Assembly (NCBI GenBank): GCA_963930775.1 | Contig: OZ005689.1 | Span: forward strand, 25,728,058-25,792,057 | Reading direction: 5' to 3' | Length of the DNA: 64,000 bases | Source of the DNA: Cliona cf. orientalis | Taxonomy: Eukaryota > Porifera > Demospongiae > Clionaida > Clionaidae | Shown: one piece after another, positions 11,974 to 22,850 of the stretch | Numbering within the stretch: the stretch's first letter is position 1 | Layout of the letters: each line of letters starts with the position of its first letter | Notes under the pieces: model-generated | Databases searched by the model: none | What the model was told of the DNA's origin: nothing | What the model saw: only the letters and a program-made list of their open reading frames with translations | Position numbers and translations under genes: made by a program

Positions 11974-12814
11974 TATGTGACCCTCCACGAGGAAACCAAG
12001 CATAATGCGCTGGATATCAATCTGAGATACAGGCCAAAATAGTCATACATATCCAGGATTACCATCAGGTGTCCTGGGATGTCCTAGGTTAGTGTTAGGG
12101 TATGGGATGGGGGTGGGGTTTGGGTTTGGGTTGGGGATAGGGGTTTGGGGATGTCCTAGGACTGTCGTTGGCAATCCTAGATAACCCTCAAAATAGTTGC
12201 CCAAGGTGATAATTATCGTTTTTCACTTTTTGGTATAGATCGATAGAGGAATCATTCCTCTAAACAAAAATCTGCTTCGTAGCTTCTAGAACGCTATACC
12301 TACCGAGTTATGGCTCGAAGAAGTCGGCCGTGTAGCTAACAGTGATCATCCGTGATACGGAGCCGTTGCCATAGTTGCAGCTAAGCAAGCACGGCAGCTG
12401 CACAGAAAATACTCTCCAGTCACTTCTTTCTTCGATTTTGTATACTAACGATCTATAGACACGCTTACCTTTTCGTTCTTTTCCATCGAAACGCCGGCTG
12501 CTGCTCTCTTTCCAATGTTTGGCAGCCATCTGGCTCTTTGACTTAGTGGGCGGGGCCACGTATTTACCATAAACGGCAAATATACCATACGGACTTCCGC
12601 GTGCAACGTACGTAGCAATGTTCATTGCAATTTTTTGCAATACTTTAGTACGGGTGATCCGGGTATATTTTTGCTCCTATCTCCATGACTACACGGGCTA
12701 GAGACTTCAAATTTGATGGAGCAATAGTTCAAAGGTTGTAGTTGGTAATGGTGGCCTTAACTCAAAAATTTTTTTCTGCGCATTATGCTTGGTTTCCTCG
12801 TGGAGGGTCACATA
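11974..12814. mobile_element. TIR element TGTGACCCTCC with captured first exon
   Basis: The ends TATGTGACCCTCCACGAGG and mirror CCTCGTGGAGGGTCACATA extend inward through AAACCAAGCATAATGCGC on both sides; TA flanks. On the minus strand, an exon-like ATG segment at 12529-12469 starts MAAKHWKESSSRRFDGKERK and runs straight into AGGTAAGC, a near-ideal splice donor. A GC-rich patch (GGGCGGGGCC) lies just upstream. This looks like a captured promoter plus first exon. No transposase. Confidence 0.75.
12080..12165 (+). repeat. G-rich tract inside TIR element
   Basis: A run of GGG/TTTGGG words between about 12100 and 12150 could form a G-quadruplex on the + strand. It is not a regular telomere repeat. 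Confidence 0.5.
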
Positions 12815-13948
12815 TATGAACACATTGTATATTTTGTACCATAGTGTCCCGGGCAAGCACCCATGTACCATATTTCAAAGGGTCAATGTAGCAGCTTCTA
12901 TACAAATGTGCAACATGGGTAAGCGTCCATGTGGGCCAAAATTGTGTGTTATGTTTAAGCCCCCATGGGCGCCCAGGACACTAAGGTAATACACTACCAT
13001 ATGCAGAAAGTATTTACAATACTTGTACTATGATAAAGCCACACTTCAAAGAAAAAAGCTACTACAAACCCCATTTACTCTAGAAGTCTCATAGGGTGCA
13101 TGAGAGCATACACCCTAGCAGTAGAAACTCTCCCTGATGTCTGGTTGTGGCATCACAGTACAAGCATTTACTCATGGTGCAAGTCAGCTTCACTAAGGTG
13201 TATGTGTTGCTGTACCCTTCATGTGGTATAATGGAATTCCTTAGCTTCGCCCTCGTGTACATTCAGGGTAGATACCCATACACCTTAGAAAACCATAGTA
13301 CAATTATTATTGCTGAGTGCATTAACACAAGTGGATAGTGGGCCATGGTTGCATTGTATGTATGTGTGTATGTCTATCACGCTTTAGGAATGCAATTAAT
13401 TTTTGGTAAAGATTGCTAGACTTAGTCAGCCTTGTGCACGCACACATTGTACAGCCATGTTGTTAGATGAAAATATGGCAGACAAAGTCGAGAGAAAGAC
13501 GTACTTCTTGCTAGAGTGGCAGCCAGAAAGCAAAAACAGAGAATTTTGAAGTAGCTAATGAAGAGCAGTTAACTATCCTTGTCTCGTCTTCTCAGAGTCT
13601 GGCCTCGTCCCCAGGCCATGCTTGCTAGCTACTTCTTCTGCTAGGGATGAGTCTAGAGAAGACAGACACAAGATGAATCTGTCCCAGAAAAGAGCAGTTT
13701 GCACCCAAGAGTAATCCCAGTGAAAACTATAAGTACACTGTTGAAACGTAGCTGTACCGTATACTCTCACCTTCTGACATGTAGATTCAAAATAGACTGT
13801 AGACTTCATAGCAAGCCGATTATTGACTATACAGCTACTTGTAAAGTAACTAGCAGGGCAGCTCTACCAACTTATATATGCATGCTCAATTTCTTGCGTG
13901 AGGAACTATTCGCACCATGTGTACTCCAAGTTATATGTATGTATATAC
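12815..13948. other. mostly non-coding stretch; possible tail exons
   Basis: No firm gene. A possible 26-nt exon at about 13795-13770 (CTACAG acceptor, AAG/GTGAGA donor) and a following short segment ending at a TAG near 13625 could continue the minus-strand gene, but both are weak. Confidence 0.3.
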
Positions 13949-14488
13949 CTTCAATCGTTTTTTAGAGAGGGTCTTGAGTTCCTCTTTGGCAGATAACAGG
14001 TTTAGGGATGCCATTAAAGCATGATTCTCCTTCATTTTCTTCAGCCTCATTTTCTCATACTCACAAAGTCCCTCTTCTTCATCTGATTCATCACTGCTAT
14101 CCTAAACATGTATCTGATACGTTATAGCAGGACTTGTATACGTCATATTATACGTACCAAGCTGTCAGAATAAGGAGAGGTTTTGGGTGTACTACCACCA
14201 GGCTTAGGACCATAATTCTATTTTGAAACACACCATAATACCATAGCAATTATGTAGACCATAATAATATTATTTACATACCCAGCTGTCATCATAATGA
14301 GATGTTCTATCATCATAATGAGATGTCCTGGGTGCACTTCCACCAGGTTTAGGACCATTATCCTTGATAAAACACATCACAATTATAAGTACAATAACTA
14401 AAATACAAATAATAATAATTATACATACCCATTTGTCAGCATAAGATACTTTGGGTGCACTACCACCAGGCTTACTAGGACCAGCATC
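13949..14488 (-). CDS. tandem 20-27-codon repeat exons plus acidic exon
   Basis: Four phase-0 exons. 14488-14429 encodes DAGPSKPGGSAPKVSYADKW. 14362-14282 encodes the same pattern with an internal duplicate (TSHYDD twice). 14217-14158 encodes NYGPKPGGSTPKTSPYSDSL. 14101-13949 begins DSSDESDEEEGLCEYEKMR and continues through LKKMKENHALMASLNLL. Acceptors (CAG, AAG, TAG, TAG) and donors (GTATGT, GTATGT, GTACGT, GTATAT) fit. Whole-exon duplication has produced a repeated GPKPGGSAPK module, probably a disordered spacer of the BEN gene. The YEKMRLKKMKEN segment looks like a helical motif; I do not assign it. Confidence 0.6.
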
Positions 14489-14639
14489 CTGTGTAACCAA
14501 ACATGCCACACTAATATTATAGGTACAGTCATAGAATTATGGACAACCATCTACAATTACGAATACGTACGGGGGTGGGGGGGGGAGAATTATTGTAGGG
14601 TTCGAAGTGGAGGGAAACTAAAATATTGAACATGAGGTA

Positions 14640-15036
14640 ATCTAAGATGAATTCATCTCGGGAGAACACATATAAACAGTTCATACACTTCCAGGCATCT
14701 GGAACCATAGCAGCGATGAACTTAAAATCTGGCATTAATATTCTTCCATCATCCTGCTACACTTGCTACAAAATCCTAGCCACACTCATTCCCATGTGGG
14801 TGGGGCGAGCAAGTGTGTCAATTGAGTTTAAAAATTGCCATTTTGTGCCTCTTTGGTGGCTCACCGCTCGGGAGAGGAGGCTTGCTATAGCTTGTAATGT
14901 TGGACCTGTGAAGCAGAAGGCCTAAACTGCAAATAAACCAAGTTAGAAGCCTGGGACTCTTGAGGCCTTGAAATGGACAAAATGGCAAAAATGCATTTTG
15001 TATGATATGGTCCCTTTTCTCATATCCTGTCACATA
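14640..15036 (-). mobile_element. truncated inverted copy of the 6294-7112 element
   Basis: The right end GGTCCCTTTTCTCATATCCTG then TCACATA matches the 6294-7112 ends. The interior aligns in reverse orientation (GGAACCATAGCAGC, ACTTAAAATCTGGCATTAAT, GGTGGCTCACCGCTCGGGA). The left TIR is missing or too diverged to see. It lies in an intron of the BEN gene. Confidence 0.65.
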
Positions 15037-15400
15037 TATGCATACAACTACATTTACATGTACAATGACAAATTGCTCACATTGGTAACAGTTTTTTGCA
15101 GTGCATCGAATGATGAATGAATGATTGAATTGTTCATCACCACTGAAGCTGCAATTCAGAATAATTATATAGACACCCTTTCGTAACTGTATCATACTAA
15201 AATTTAGCCAGTATGTACTATGTCCAAGTTTCTCTCACACCCTTATAAAGGCATGACAGTTATCAATCACACTCTTAAGTAATCACACTTTGGCTTTGTA
15301 CCCTACCATTATGCACAGCTAATAATCAACTACATAAGATATGGGAGCTGCTAGCTTGAAGTGCAACGCTTTCATGTATAATAATAATCAGTCTACTTAC

Positions 15401-15727
15401 ACATAGATGAGTCATGCTGATTTTGCATCTTCTCCAGCTCCTTCTTCAATCTCTTGATCTCTAAATCTTTTTCATCTTCCTCACTGCTACTTGATTCATT
15501 GGAAAAGTTAATTGAGGCCAAAATGTTTTTAGCTCTTGCAACAGAACTCCCTTTGCGTGCTTCGGCTGCCTTCCTTTTTATACTCTTGGTTTGCTTAGAT
15601 TTTTTTGGAGCACTTGGAGGAGTCTTAATTGGAGTGTCGTCTGTGGTAGAATCAGCAGTGTCTGGTGCATCAAGATCAACCCCTGCTATGTACCGCTCCA
15701 TATGAGCTAAAAGAGCTTGCCTATCAT
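15401..15727 (-). CDS. linker exon of BEN gene
   Basis: The acceptor ACATAG precedes DDRQALLAHMERYIAGVDLD; the segment then has a Pro/Lys-rich part (SAPKKSKQTKSIKRK), NILASINFSNESSSSEEDEK and a coiled-coil-like IKRLKKELEKMQNQHD, ending at GTAAGT. The incoming phase (1) fits the exon ending at 19334. It is probably nuclear (basic KKSKQTKSIKRK). The outgoing phase does not match the next exon I can see. Confidence 0.6.
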
Positions 15728-16317
15728 CTATGTATAAAGAAAAATGTTCATTTGTACTACAAGGTGCAATTTAAACAATTTAATCAGTCTGATTCTATCA
15801 TAACTCTCTGCCTACTGTGCATTAACTATAACATAAATCCCTACATATTAAATCCTTCCCAGTTACTAGCTAAGAAGCAAAAGTAATAGAGACTTGAAAC
15901 ATGAAAGGGTACAAGTACACTGTTTATTAAAATACACTGTGGTAACGTACCAGTACCAGAAATTTAAATTTCTCACAAAAATTTTGAGAGGGGCATGCAT
16001 GGAAGTTAGAATGGAACGCTCTACCATCTATACAGATGTATGTATCTATGTTTCTATGTACGTACATGTAGCAACAAGTCGTCCATAAAGGTCGATACAA
16101 CGGGATGTTGAACTGCATTTAATAGTTATCTGCCAGTAATTGGGGTGCATGAGATGCATGGTCGAATTCACCCCAATTACTGGCAGATAACTATTTTGTT
16201 GGTAGTTGACCTCTGTTCATCATTGGCCTACTTTATGATGACCCAACCCCTTCCCATAGCCGGCAAATTGCCTATAAAAACTTTGGTTGCTAAGCAACTA
16301 CCAAGAAATAATTATAT

Positions 16318-16840
16318 ACCGTATAGCACAAAATTTTCGCTGGATAAAAATTTCGCTCAATGCTCATTCTTTGTATTGAACACGCCATACCTGAATATCT
16401 GGTACCGTATTCGCACGCACGCGATCCGATCGATCTCCCTGTATGTCCCTCGCTTCTTACTTCCCTTAGTCTTCGCTTGCTGCACACTATTCACAGCAGC
16501 GTTGGCCTGTTGGCCTCTGTGATGGCGGAAGGAGACAGCTCCGCCGATAGGGGTCCGGAAGGATCGGGCATACCCGAGGAGCAACGTGCCATGGAAGTAG
16601 GATAGTAGCGACATCAAGCTAGACTGCAGATTGAGAAAGATGGGGTTTGAATACCAGCTAATTGTCGATCATGAGGCACTACTAGTACAGCTTGGCAGCC
16701 ACGTATAAAAACCTGTGCGCGTTTCAGCATGACAAAATTTTCACTCGGTAAAATAATTCGCCAAAAAAAATTTCGCCCACGATGTGCCTGGGTGAAAAAG
16801 GCGAAAGTTTTCTCCAGGCGAAAATTTCCGGCTATACGGT
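16318..16840. mobile_element. ACCGTATAGC MITE with captured first exon
   Basis: The ends are ACCGTATAGCACAAAATTTT and mirror AAAATTTCCGGCTATACGGT. The interior is GC-balanced, unlike other ACCGTATAGC MITEs. It holds ATGGCGGAAGGAGACAGC at 16522, a 25-codon frame (MAEGDSSADRGPEGSGIPEE...) that runs into GTAGGATAG at 16597, a plausible donor. Interpreted as a captured promoter and first exon. Confidence 0.6.
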
Positions 16841-17237
16841 ATATATTATACTGTGTCATAACACACATTTGTAATGATATTCATATGGAGGTCACCCTAA
16901 ACAATACAGCCCAGGCCAACCACGAGCCACAGTACTGTACTAGTAGAGCCATAGTTTGTAGTGTTAGTGTGAGCTCTAGTACATTCCAGGATGACTTCCA
17001 TATATGAATATCATATATGGAAGTCATGCGGGGGGAGGGGGGTGGGACTGGAATGCAAAAATTGGCCGTTTTATGTGATGTCACGTTAGGTTTGTGTTGC
17101 GCGGCGCACACTTGCCTATCATTTTAATTGGCGTGTGACTATGGTAACGCAAAAAAGCTGCAAGCTGATTGGTGCTGGTGTGTACAGCCTGGCGGAACAA
17201 TATAGCAAGTCACCAACACAGTATATATATATATATA

Positions 17238-17642
17238 CAAGTATAAAAACAATTGAATAAAATTGAAGGATGAAGTAGGGATGGCAATGCCAAAAAGTAC
17301 ACAAACAAGATTTTTAGGGATAAGAGATAATCACAATCACTATACATCCCTACACTTGCTTTCTACAGACCTATTGATCGATGTTGACTTATTCAAGGCA
17401 TGCTATACTTGGAGTGTTCTTGACTTAGCTACATGTGGGAGAAATTTATGTTCTCCCTAGGTCTGTCAGTCATTTTTATTATTGTTGATTATTTATGATC
17501 CCCATGCTACTAAAAAATGCAAGCGTAGGGATGCATATAGTGGTTATGATTATCTCTTATCCCTAAAAATCTTGTTTGTGTACTTTTTGGCATTGCCATC
17601 CCTACTTCATCCTTCAATTTTATTCAATTGTTTTTATACTTG
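17238..17642. repeat. large palindrome, 125-bp arms
   Basis: Arm 17238-17362 (CAAGTATAAAAACAATTGAA ... ACATCCCTACACTTGC) is mirrored at 17517-17642 with few mismatches, around a spacer of about 150 bp. Arms include AGTAGGGATGGCAATGCC and its mirror. Could be a MITE or a source of hairpin RNA. Confidence 0.75.
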
Positions 17643-17689
17643 TTTCTGTTCCTTTTTTATATTGCAAGAGTGCAACTATATACAGTAAG

Positions 17690-18310
17690 TATAGATGGGA
17701 GAATGCCGAAGTTCGCGTAGCCACGCCCGCTCTCATTAACTCGCCTAGGCAATAAAGCTATTTCAGGCGGCCAAGTATAGCGATGAGACTCTAGTACTAA
17801 TATTGACTATATTTGTCACTACTAAGCTGGCTGTCATCAGTGCCGACTGCTGAGGGCCGTGCCGCGCCCGTATCGTTGAGGCCGCGAGTCTCCATATCCC
17901 AGTGCAGTACTCAGAGCGCTGCACGAGCTAGTCTCTAGCTAGCTAGGTTCGCTTTATCGCGCTCGCGCTCGCACTGGCCTCGAGGCGAGGCGCTAGCTAG
18001 CGCTAGCGCTAGCGGCGGTGGAGCGCGCCGCTGACTACAGTCACATGACTTCACCATGACAACACATTATGAGCATGCGCATTACTATGATAAAATGGTG
18101 TATCAGACACACCCTTTCGTTAAGCGTTGTACACACCCACCATTACGTAACTGTAGAGATAACGCAAAACGAGCGTGTCATGGACCTGCGCGCTACAAAA
18201 TGGAGTGGATTTATGTTCAAACTAAGATGAGCGATCAAGGCAGTGTTGAGTTAGCCCTGATAATGAAAAAGAAAGAAAGAAGAAAGATTGACAAATGGCC
18301 TATTTTTTGA
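17690..18310 (+). other. CpG-rich patch and unassigned frame
   Basis: 17690-18040 is strikingly CpG-rich with repeated GCTAGC words and then AGCATGCGCA at about 18071. An 84-codon frame (18056-18310, starting MTTHYEHAHYYDKMVYQTHP) follows. I recognise nothing in it. It may be captured promoter sequence within the fold-back element. Confidence 0.3.
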
Positions 18311-18747
18311 ACGTCTAGTTCTGGCATGTACAATTGTTTTGATGAATGATCTTGGTCTCAATAGATAGATATTTTGCTGGAGATTCTGATTTTGACACTT
18401 AAAAATTTCATAAAGTTACCTGTTTTGAGATATTTGTATATTTGTAATGTATTATGTATATGGAGTGTCCGGGCCATCCCTACTTATAGAGTCTACGGAC
18501 TCTATGATAGGATCTGGCTCCATGAGACTAGCTAGTAGCACTCACCTCACGTGTATCTCTAGTGCTGAGTGGCACCTTAATTGGGGACAAAATTTAATAT
18601 GGAGGCACAATATTAGTTTGTTGGTTGTTGCTTAGCAACCAAAGTTTTTATAGGCAATTTGCCGGCTATGGGAAGGGTTTGGGTCATCAAAAAATAGGCC
18701 AATGACGAACAGAGGTCAACTACCAACAAATAGTTATCTGCCAGTAA

Positions 18748-19222
18748 GGCCACACCAAACTGATTACCTGTTTCTCGGATCCGGCGGGTCCCTTTTTGTA
18801 GAATTCAGTTTAAAAAATATAAATTAGTGGGTGTGGTCATATTTTTGGGCGGTGCGCATGCGCTATGTGGATTGTGCAATGCTCGTGGGCATTAATTGAA
18901 AATCCTGGTATTCTGAACTGAACAGATGATGCAGAAAGTATGGCTACCTTATCAGCCTGGCTAAGCGTATTGGTTAAGCGTGGCCTGGAAATCGTTAAAC
19001 CGCAAACAGTTGTCAAATGCCTGTAGGAAGATACATTTGGATCGTTACTGGAGAAGTTGGATGTGACAGATGTCAGTGTTGAGAAGGTGCAAATAGCTTC
19101 AAATGAATATGGTTAAAAAAATTTAATGAGATTCATTTTTTATTTTTGTTTTTATTTCCGCCACCCGGGTCACTATTTCTGGCTGGTCTGTCTGAGAAAC
19201 AGGTGATCAATTTGGTGTGGCC
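18748..19222. mobile_element. PIF/Harbinger-type MITE (TAA target)
   Basis: The TIR GGCCACACCAAACTGATTAC is mirrored by GATCAATTTGGTGTGGCC, flanked by TAA direct repeats (18745-18747, 19223-19225). A 3-bp TWA target and GGCC termini are the Harbinger signature. The interior carries an exon-like frame from ATG at 18940 (MATLSAWLSVLVKRGLEIV...) with one TAG at 19024. It is inserted in the right arm of the 16122-19280 element. Confidence 0.8.
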
Positions 19223-19333
19223 TAATTGGGGTGCATTTGACCATGCATCTCATGCATCCCAATTACTGGCAGCTAACTATTATATAAAAATTAAAAATAC
19301 ACAGTGAGGCTACACAAAATGCATAAAACGCAC

Positions 19334-19493
19334 CTGAAAATTTGAGCAGTTTAGCATCGTAGAATTCCCCTTTACCCCAGCGCAAAATACAGATCTCGCC
19401 AATGCCCACTTTCTGTTCTTTCTGAATGGCAGAAGTCGGCATCACGCCTACAGAATCGTCCTCCAGCCAATCAACAAACACAAATTTCTTCTT
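19334..19493 (-). CDS. SH3/Tudor-like N-terminal exon of BEN gene
   Basis: It reads KKKFVFVDWLEDDSVGVMPT, then a GIGEICILRWGKGEFYDAKL core, ending KFSG at GTGCGT. The W-L-E-D..V..MPTSAI, then VG..C...W.KG..YDAKLL pattern resembles small beta-barrel (SH3/Tudor-like) segments at the N-terminus of sponge and cnidarian BEN proteins. The transposon end at 19494 abuts the exon. The upstream codons (MGDK) are on the far side of the transposon at 23648-23636; joining the flanks directly keeps the frame. Confidence 0.6.
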
Positions 19494-20038
19494 CGGGTCA
19501 TTCCATGTCAAATCAACACAAAAAAAATTCAACATCTTCAATTTTTTTGAAAGTCTGTACATCTGTAGTACCCACTAGTAAGGTAACCTATACCTAATTT
19601 CAGTATGTGAGGTTAATTAGATTTTGAGATACAGCCATTCAAACTCCACAGGTTTGTATCCGTTTGACTGTTACTTCTGTCACTAAAACGCTTATAACTT
19701 AAGTTCTGAATGTCGTATGGACCTGGGACTAACACCACAGTTAAGCTCTTGACATTCTCTTTCAGGTGATATCCACAATGACCATAATTTAATTAATTAG
19801 ATATAAAGGTCAATGACTTCGTATTTCAACGTTAATCTGCGGGAAAACGGTTATTTTATTTCCCTCAAAATTTTTTTCACAAGTAATTCAGACTAACATG
19901 GTTTAGTGTCAAATTATTTTTTGGGACATGGATGGGATCAGGAGATATAACCATTGATGTGGCGGTATATACAAATTTCTTACAGACTTTGCATTACTTA
20001 GTGTATGTACATGACATTGTACAGGTATAATATTATAT

Positions 20039-22368
20039 CTATGTTTTCGTTAACTTGAGTCTTAGTTTTTCTGTAGCAGCTCTGCTTTCCTTTCTTGATA
20101 GTGTGTATGCATCTCTTCTGGTAGACCTAGGATCAACTTTCAATAAAACACTTTCAACTGGAATGGTTAGAGTATTTGGTATAGCTGGATATCGTGATGG
20201 TCCTTGTGGATGGAGGAAATTAACCTTCACAGTATTGTCATCCTCATACACTTGGATAACACATGCTACCCACCATTTTTCCTCATACATGCACACAACA
20301 AAACCACTGATCTCTTCTAGTGCCAGCTCACTTTCAAGAACTGAGACTCGCTCTTCTTTGGACAAGGTTGATAGTGAATATGCTTTTGTAGATATGGCTG
20401 TTTTTGATAGAGGAATGAATGCATGAAGCTTTCTAGTCCCAGGAATTGTGCGTGATTGCTGAAATCTTTCCTCTAGCAACTGCTCTTCAATTTTGTAGTC
20501 CTCTGAACTACAGTAGCTGAAAATAGTTGCTGGGACATTTTCAATGGCCCATTCAAACAACTGACGTGGTGTCATGATCTGTTGCTCATATGGTCGTTGG
20601 AGGCTAGCTCGGGCAGCCAGTCGTTTCACTGTACCACCAACTCCATCACACGCCCCTTTGCCATGAGATGTAGCAGAAAAGTGCCACTCAGCTGGTACAC
20701 CAAAATCTGCTTCATGAAAGCATAAGTTGATAAAATTTTTTCTATTTTTGTACTGAGATGCAGCTCCATCTGAAAAGTAGTAGATCTTTTGTGGAAGTGT
20801 GTCACATTTTTCCTTCAAAAAATACATCAGACTTCTCTGAAACAGATGAACTGCGACCGTATCATGACGAAGACAGTCTGATATCACGACATAGCTAATG
20901 TGCTTTAGTTTATCTGGTTCCTTGTAATAGATCACAAATGGGTGAATGGTTGCCTGTGAATTGTTCCAGTGGAAACCTTGGGCTGCATCTTGAAGCACAA
21001 AGGAATAATTTTCTGAAAAGTCGGCTATCACTAACAATTCTCCAGGAAGCAAATCTGATTTTACCTGTGTTTGGAAAGCTGATTGGTGTTTTGCAATGAA
21101 TGAATGAGGAAGAAGCACTTGCAGCTTTTCGCAAAAGGCATCCACAAAATCATCAGCTGATTTACTGACCGTCTCCAGAGTACATCGATCAACAGAAACC
21201 CACTGTTTGTACACAACATTGTCAACAAGATTGTCATCCATTACCTCTCGTAGATGCTCGTTGAGTTGTGAGATACCAGGACATGATGTGCATGTGTTTA
21301 GGTAACATTTTGGTTGAGGTGGATTGCAGATAATTTGTGCCAAACAGTGATCGTATGTTGCAAGTGGGATGCTGTCATTAGCTGTTAAAGTAGCTATCTT
21401 TCCACCAACCATCATGAGTTTAACATTTTGATGAATGGTACACACACATACAGAATGTGTGCCACTGGCTCCCGCTAAAATACAATGCTTTGGGCGAACA
21501 TCAGCGAATTTAGAGAAGCCAATTTTTTGACCTGGGTACTTCTCCTTGATATGCTTCCTTCAAATTGCTCAATATCAGCCTTTTCTGAATGTGAACTCGC
21601 CCTTCTGCTTGTCTGACTGAGACAAAATCTTTACAACCAGGCATCATCCGACTTACATCATCACATTCAAAGAAGCTCTGAACAAGATCTGTGGTTTCTG
21701 CTGGCAAAGTATGGCCTGGTTTTGGATTTGGAGTTGATAAGATTCCCTTTTCCTTCACAAGCTCCTTAGCTTTGCGTACCATGTAGTTAGACGCTCCAAA
21801 TTCTTCTTGCACTTTCCTTATTGTCCAACTCTTGGGAAGAACTGTTAGAACTAATACCTTGTCACTTCTCTTGGTCGCAGTTTCAAACTTATCTTTCAGT
21901 TGTGTGATTATCTCACTTTCATCACTATCACTTGATTCTCTTTCAGGCAGCAGCTTTTTTTTTCATAGCTCTTGAGATCTTCCTTAATTTCTCTTTTGGG
22001 TATTTCACTTGTTGAAGTTTCTTCTCAACAATAGGTGTCTCTCCTAGGGCATTCAGACATTGATTTACTGGTTCCAGCGACGCGTGTGGGCTACATTCCT
22101 CTTCATATACACTGTGGCTACTTGCACATGCTTCTTCACTTGACTCAAGGGGTATTTCAGATTCAGCTTCTGGTGTTGGTATACTTGCCACTTTCTTTCG
22201 GCAGTCATCACATATCTTGGCCCCAAGTGTTAGAGATGGGACTTTCTCACACATCCATTGCAAAACTGGACGTAGATTCTTTCTCTTTGATGAATGTTTT
22301 GGTTTACTGAAGGGATTACAGCAAGCAGATGTCCATGGAAGTTGAGCCATAGCTGTACCTGTTGTCAC
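20039..22368 (-). pseudogene. DDE-type transposase, frameshifted
   Basis: Three same-strand segments: 22368-21943 (start MTTGTAMAQLPWTSACCNPF; two CxxC-like pairs, acidic middle, KEKLRKISRAMKKK), 21945-21510, and 21445-20039 (468 aa). The last has D142 (LLVIADFSENYSF), D226 (YYFSDGAASQYKNR) and D267 (HGKGACDGVGGTVKR), a plausible catalytic triad. The segments are one gene. A 9-A run at about 21956-21964 (8 would restore the frame) and an indel at about 21550 break it. After the second break the frame continues YPGQKIGFSKFADVRPKHC to the 468-aa frame. I know this family as an unnamed one in cnidarian and sponge genomes. Probably inactive. Confidence 0.65.
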
Positions 22369-22850
22369 ACACTAGTTTAGCACCAGTTAAGCTAGCTATG
22401 TAAGCACAAAAATGATTGGGACTTTCTCAGGTAGAGAGTAGCTAAGCTGTCAGGAACACCAAATGTACAAGTGGGGCAGCCTCTTTTTATTAGGTTAGTC
22501 TGGTACTTAAATATAATATATATGCTCATTGTCAATGAAAGTGCTAAAGTAATTATAAGTGAAAAAATTTCTATCACTATCCATTTGAGCTACAGTGAAC
22601 GATAAAGCAACTATAAAGGGAAGTAGAAAATAACCATTGTTTCCACTGAGGCTTAGCAACACAGATAGATATGGCTCAGCTTCCAGGGACATCTGCTTGC
22701 TGTAATTCTAATGATAGCATCCCACATACTATATAAAATCACAATGATTTCAGCAATTAATCCTGGGATGAGCAAGTTCTTATTGAGGTAATTAATTCCT
22801 CTCAATAAAACAGCCATGTCTGTACAAAAAAGGCATAATATTTAATTGCT

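Larger units (their letters stand above)
16122..19280. mobile_element. 3.2-kb fold-back element in BEN intron
   Basis: The ends are ATAGTTATCTGCCAGTAATT and its mirror, flanked by TA. An inverted arm of about 190 bp at 16122-16310 (through TTGGTTGCTAAGCAAC) is mirrored at 18620-19280, where it is interrupted by a Harbinger-type MITE. The first 72 bp of each arm is itself palindromic. Inside are another MITE (16318-16840), a large palindrome (17238-17642) and a CpG-rich patch (17690-18060). No transposase seen. Confidence 0.65.

Noticed and set aside
12100-12150. Interstitial telomere repeat
   Set aside because: GGGTTT and GGGAT words are irregular and there is no run of TTAGGG.
13573-13809. 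78-aa minus frame as a gene
   Set aside because: It contains likely splice sites and stops for the gene upstream. At most a small tail exon.
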